This document shows positions 60,340 to 64,000 of a DNA stretch of 64,000 nt, one piece after another (within the stretch, counting starts at the first letter, position 1; every line of letters begins with the position of its first letter). The translations under genes and the position numbers were made by a program. Origin of the DNA: Schistocephalus solidus (lineage: Eukaryota; Platyhelminthes; Cestoda; Diphyllobothriidea; Diphyllobothriidae); NCBI GenBank assembly GCA_017591395.1, contig WEDG01003335.1, positions 1 through 64,000 on the forward strand, in the 5' to 3' direction. The notes under the pieces were generated by a model. That model was given only the letters and a program-made list of their open reading frames with translations. It was not told the origin of the DNA and searched no databases.

Positions 60340-60730
60340 CTATGGGTTATGGTTTTGTTTTAGTGGGAGAACGACCTGAGTTAGCCTGGGCCGCCAACGG
60401 GGTTGCTGTCACGCCAACCGTAGGACTTTTTGAGAGGGGAGGTGGGAAGTTCGGGAGTCAGACATACCGGGTGTGGAGGCACACACAACACCGGAGACCC
60501 TGACTTGGTTTAGCCCGCCGGTCGTGACGGTTGCCCGAGGTGTGGCCGCTGGGAAGAACCCAACTTCGAGGAGCCACAGGTGAGAGTTGGGTACCAGTTA
60601 AAGGCGGCCACAGGAGCATTTACCACCTGTACGAGACAAATGGAGCGACCAAATGCTATCTGTGTGGTGCTACCCCTAACTAGTACCCCTTCACCCCTAA
60701 CCCTAGTACCCCTGCCGTGTGGTATATAAC
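60340..60730 (-). promoter_or_regulatory. Putative 5' leader of the LINE
   Basis: A GC-rich block directly upstream (minus strand) of the first LINE frame, with sharply lower GC beyond about 60,735. It includes ggttaggggtgaagggg-type motifs on the minus strand (60,680-60,715) that resemble degenerate telomere repeats. LINE promoters normally lie in such leaders. No specific promoter element is recognised. Confidence 0.4.
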
Positions 60731-60734
60731 ACGA

Positions 60735-61832
60735 CGTTGACAACTGAGTTTGCATTCAGTGTACTAATGGGCAGATTTCGGACTTGCAACTATGTAGCCT
60801 TATAAAAAACTCAAAATTCAAGCACCTGGTTTCCTTTATAGGCTTCTGAACATAGGACTGCCTGCGCATCGACCGATGTGGTTGGATTATTAAGACCCAT
60901 AACATTTTCCCATATTAATAAATATTCTCCAACAGCGGAATATAACCAAACGTACACTCTGATATTCCAATTGAATTTAACTCAAAAGCACAGTTCACAC
61001 TCAAAAAGTTTCTTCTGACCAAAGCTCAATGTACGAATGCAAATTTACTTAGCAATGGCGACCTGCACACCCATGAATAAAGGTGGCTACGGAAAGTAAA
61101 CATATTCAATTGGATATAAAATAGTTCACTATGAGGCCTCATAGACTTGGCGTTAGGCACTCAGGCTAAATGACTGTGGAGCTGGGTTAGATGGTTGACC
61201 TGGAGCCAAGGTTTAATGCCCTGCTTTTACTAATTTATATCTTTTTTAAAATTTCATAGCTTTATACTTTTTGTTTACAGTTTTCTATATAAAATATTTG
61301 ATTTTATTCTGGATTTTGAATACCAACTGTGGACGCAAGCGTTTTCACATTTCAAACGGCTGAAAGCAGGAGAAACCTCTCGATGATCTCTTAAAAATGC
61401 TTGTTAGTAGGAAATGTTATGGTTTCTTGTCAATCTTAAATGCTCAAAACGTCTACGTTTGAGGTAATTGCAGAGAGTTCTTATTCCTTATTTCTCTTGT
61501 GAATGAGTGGTTAAAAATCTGAAACTTTTTAAATCTTAGCGAATGATTGTACAAATTTATGAAAAGAAGAGCTTTGGTGTACATTTACTTTAGTGGGCCT
61601 TGCCAATCGTTGCGAATTTGGTGAAAGTGATCAGCAAAATTCTATGTTTTTTATTTGAATATAAATCACGTAAATTATAAAAAATTTACGTCCTCTCAAA
61701 TTATCCAATGTGCCGAAATCTTAATCACCTATATACTAACGAAACATAGCGCAATTTTTAGGTTTACTTTTTGAAAATCACACAAAATGTAAAGGTGCTA
61801 CAATTACATTTCTTCTCTCCCCTCTTTTATAG
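60735..61832. other. AT-rich presumed intron upstream of the EAG exon
   Basis: No coding frame of note. At 61,170-61,225 the string gagctgggttagatggttga followed by ccaaggtttaatgccc has A-box-like and B-box-like elements and may be an old SINE head (weak). The segment ends with a pyrimidine-rich tract (ttcttctctcccctctttta) and AG at 61,831-61,832, a good splice acceptor. Confidence 0.5.
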
Positions 61833-62063
61833 TCCAAAGTTTTGTGTTGGCAAACGCACGAATAGTGGACTACCCCATTGTCTACTGTAACGAGGGGTTC
61901 GCCAAGTTAACTGGCTACAATCGTGTGGATATAATGCAGAAGAGTGGTAGCTGTGCCTATCTCTATGGGGACCAGACTTCGGAGGAAATGAAGAACCGAC
62001 TAATGGGTGCCTTGGATAACCACACAAAGGAGCAGCTGGAAATTCTCCTTTACAAAAAGAACA
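61833..62063 (+). CDS. eag: EAG (KCNH) potassium channel, PAS-domain exon (partial gene)
   Basis: One exon of a voltage-gated K+ channel of the ether-a-go-go family; the N-terminal cytoplasmic PAS domain modulates channel gating at the plasma membrane. After the acceptor (61,831-32) the frame begins with two bases of a split codon, then QSFVLANARIVDYPIVYCNE, GFAKLTGYNRVDIMQKSGSC, AYLYGDQTSEEM and, at the end, LEILLYKKN, before the donor a|gtatgt at 62,063/64. These are the hallmark PAS strands of EAG: IVD(F/W/Y)PIVY, the GY-(N/H)RA-EVMQK segment, and EILLYKKN. The match is closer to EAG (KCNH1/5) than to ERG, which has ANARVENCAVIYC. The exon is 231 bp with both junctions in phase 1. To my recollection human KCNH2 exon 2 has the same length and phase, so the boundary is anciently conserved. 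Exon 1 and the downstream PAS, transmembrane and cyclic-nucleotide-binding-homology exons were not found in the window and must lie in or beyond long introns. Confidence 0.93.
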
Positions 62064-62389
62064 GTATGTTAGGCATTCATTTTTTTACTTAAGAAGGACA
62101 GCATGCTGAGTGTTTCTACAAATACAATTACGTTTATTTACGCGAGACTGAGAATGAGAACATTGTACCGTGTTTTATTTTTGTAGCCAATTCCCTGGCT
62201 GGGAGACAATGTGTAAGACAATTTTGGGCAGCCTAGTTGGCGAAGATGATTATGTTTTTGATAAATTCTCATCCGACCGTTGCATTAATATTTAAACGTG
62301 GTTGAGTAGAACATGCCATTGATGAGAAAAGACATGATGGTTGCATCCGAAGGAGTTTTCATTGGAAAAAGCTCGGGCTGGGTTGCTAA
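62064..62389 (+). other. Start of the presumed intron after the EAG exon
   Basis: Begins with the donor gtatgtt. The exon frame reads only ten more codons to a stop at 62,090-62,092, as expected for intron sequence. I see no further feature before the Penelope-like fragment. Confidence 0.6.
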
Positions 62390-63110
62390 CAATCTTTTGA
62401 AGTTTCGTACCCCTCCAAAAAGCATAATGTACTCCGTTGTCTGGCCTAAAAGGTTAGAGTAATTTGTCCGGCTGACAGTATCAAAGGGGAGCTTAGAAAA
62501 ATACAGGACCTGCTTCCCAAAAATGGATATCCTGTCAGATTTAATGTCAAGAATGTTGTTCAGAGACCAATAGAATCTGTCAGATTGACTGCTGCAAAGA
62601 ATCTCATGTCCCCCAAAATTTCTCTTGTAAGAAGAAGCGTTGAGCGAACTCCATAGAAAACGCTTTGATTAAGCTCAATTATGCACCTTAGACTTCTGTT
62701 TGTATTCTCGAGCACCTTTGTTTTCCCCGAGGAGGATATGAATGGTTTGCCATTTCAGATTACGTCAATGTTCACTTACTCCTTACTTTCGTCTGTGGAG
62801 CAACTTATATTCGTCGCGCGAGTTGACACTCACCCAAAATACAACGAGAAAATCACCTGGCATGGCTGCGAAAAGCGAAATTAGGGGCATAAACAGCGCC
62901 ATTTTCGCACATATTGTAAATTCCGCGCATACGATGCACCCCAATGAAACTTTATCCGTGATGTATAAGGTCTCCCTATATAAACCTTAACGTCTGTCAC
63001 CAGCAGCAGGAATGGTTTTCACCAGCTGCTGCAAGCCGGTCTTGCAGAAGAGAGAGGAACCTCGTACAAGCTCCTGCGTTTGCGGTTGTTAAAGGGTCGA
63101 GTAACTGTGT
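62390..63110 (+). mobile_element. Penelope-like element fragment (PLE-2) inside the presumed EAG intron
   Basis: The plus strand carries pieces of a Penelope-type polyprotein across several frames. First is an RT-end segment with ELRKIQDLLPKNGYP (about 62,489-62,535), then a spacer with PFQITSM at about 62,745. Next is a GIY-YIG remnant: CGATYIRRAS at 62,794-62,823, where the YIG glycine is now Arg. Further on, NSAIFAHIVNSAHTMHPNE and SVMYKVSLYKP lie in another frame (to 62,990). At least three frameshifts or stops break it, so it is dead. It differs from PLE-1 in linker and endonuclease sequence and represents another lineage. It lies in the same direction as the channel gene. Confidence 0.75.
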
Positions 63111-64000
63111 GCAATTTTCCGCACTCCCATTCTCTCCATAGCCCTCATTGCCTATAACCACGGCCCACTTGTATGTTAAGATGAACCTAAATCGATTTCC
63201 CTAAATATTCGCGTATTTTGCACGACCTCCTTCCACGATATATACACTGGCCGGAAGCAAATTAAAAAGTGTACTGGTCTACTAGCTTTCAGATTCCTTT
63301 TGTGTGAATACTCGCAAATCCAAAATTTATTTTCCTTTGCCCGTGACGTGTTTTCCAGGTACACGTTTTTGACAGGTTGCTGGATACTCCCTTCAGGCTT
63401 TAAAATGTGCAAATACAATTCATAGGTTCGTTGTAGGTCGTTGAATGCGTCTTACTCAGTGACCTACGAGAGACAGTGAGACAACCTATATGAATTATGA
63501 AAATTTTGTCAAATACACAAAGCTGACTGTCCACCAAAAGAGGAGCAAAATGATTTCATTTCGGTTAGTAGATTGGCAGATTATGATTGCCTGCAAAGAC
63601 AAAGGAGACTCAAATGGCTAGTTCTGACTCAACCAGTAATACCCAAAGCCCAATGGGTGCACTACCCAAGGTTCAGGAGTATTTCTTAGCGTGCTCGCGG
63701 AGAACGCGTCTTATTGGACAATCGGTTTGTGACACACACCAACTAACTCTTCGCAAAAATTTAAGGAAACGCACGCCGTAAGGAAAGTACAACGCAAAGC
63801 TCGTGATTTCATTCCTAAATAAAGACCAAAATAAAGTTACTTTTTTGGAATTCAGGTTTAAAGATTCGACTCTGTATGTCAAGTTTAGATTCAGGGCGAC
63901 TACCATGGTAAAAATCTGCATGTCCAGATCTGCTAGTCTATTATGTTTTAAGTGTTGACAATATATATATATATAGTGTGCGGCTCACCGATCTGCTAGA
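63111..64000. other. Remainder of the presumed EAG intron
   Basis: I find no exon of the channel and no element protein here. Frames at 63,176-63,418 (-), 63,587-63,781 (+) and 63,673-63,921 (-) overlap each other or lack any recognisable domain. A short (AT)n run is at 63,960-63,974. Confidence 0.4.
63960..63974 (+). repeat. (AT)n microsatellite
   Basis: Seven AT dinucleotides in a row, in AT-rich intron sequence. Confidence 0.9.

Larger units (their letters stand above)
56172..60730 (-). mobile_element. RTE-like APE-type LINE with C-terminal C2H2 zinc fingers, broken
   Basis: A ~4.5-kb non-LTR retrotransposon on the minus strand. In order it has a GC-rich 5' leader (60,730 to ~60,340), a short N-terminal frame, an APE endonuclease, a linker, a reverse transcriptase, a connection domain and a C2H2 finger array ending at 56,172. 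The reading is continuous by similarity but interrupted by at least three frameshifts (about 59,710; 59,490; 58,150) and three nonsense codons (about 58,460; 58,172; 57,196), so the copy is dead as assembled. No poly-A tail or target-site duplication was identified; the 3' side abuts the family-R array. If the EAG gene's first exon lies to the left, this LINE sits antisense in its intron. Confidence 0.9.

Noticed and set aside
1..64000. CRISPR arrays, bacterial operons, plasmid or phage features
   Set aside because: No regularly spaced short direct repeats, no ribosome-binding-site-led gene clusters; the introns, LINEs and Penelope-like elements show eukaryotic DNA.

Overview
The window looks like nuclear DNA from a flatworm, most likely a diphyllobothriidean tapeworm (Spirometra/Dibothriocephalus/Schistocephalus type). 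It is AT-rich and mostly non-coding. It carries decayed Penelope-like elements and CR1/jockey-like LINE relics, plus a long RTE-like LINE with a C-terminal array of C2H2 fingers. I recall that LINE from tapeworm assemblies, and no database search backs the recollection. The only confidently recognised host gene segment is one exon of an EAG-type (KCNH) potassium channel near the right end. No prokaryotic-style operons, rRNA genes or CRISPR arrays are present.

Layout. (1) 1-11,324 is a very large imperfect inverted repeat. The left arm (1-5640) is the reverse complement of the right arm (6299-11,324), around a 658-bp spacer. The left arm touches the window edge, so the structure may extend outside. 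A ~600-bp segment (41-640) is present only in the left arm. Both arms carry mirror copies of the same dead LINE reverse transcriptase and of a second LINE C-terminal fragment. (2) 11.3-15.5 kb holds no recognised gene, only a short telomere-like patch. (3) 15.6-16.8 kb, minus strand, is a decayed Penelope-like element (RT end plus GIY-YIG endonuclease). (4) 18.1-23.5 kb contains a diverged copy of the window's GC-rich repeat family R and a pair of inverted dispersed repeats (19.03-19.69 and 22.98-23.54 kb). One of that pair has gained a tRNA-like SINE. (5) 28.53-29.21 kb is a ~690-bp foldback with an 8-nt loop. (6) 29-44 kb is AT-rich, with microsatellites and two weak candidate exons on the minus strand near 39 kb. 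(7) 44.5-47.9 kb is a cluster of GC-rich dispersed repeats and SINE-like pieces. (8) 54.7-56.1 kb is a tandem array with a 690-bp dimeric period, directly 3' of the LINE. (9) 56.17-60.73 kb, minus strand, is a nearly full-length but broken APE-type LINE. (10) 61,833-62,063, plus strand, is the EAG PAS-domain exon, followed in its downstream intron by another Penelope-like fragment (62.39-63.11 kb).

How it fits together. The right end is probably an intron-rich channel gene whose introns have absorbed retroelements. The rest is a graveyard of retroelements and segmental duplications. All coding pieces of the mobile elements carry stops or frameshifts, so none looks autonomous as read here. Repeat boundaries come from reading by eye and are accurate to roughly 5-30 bp.
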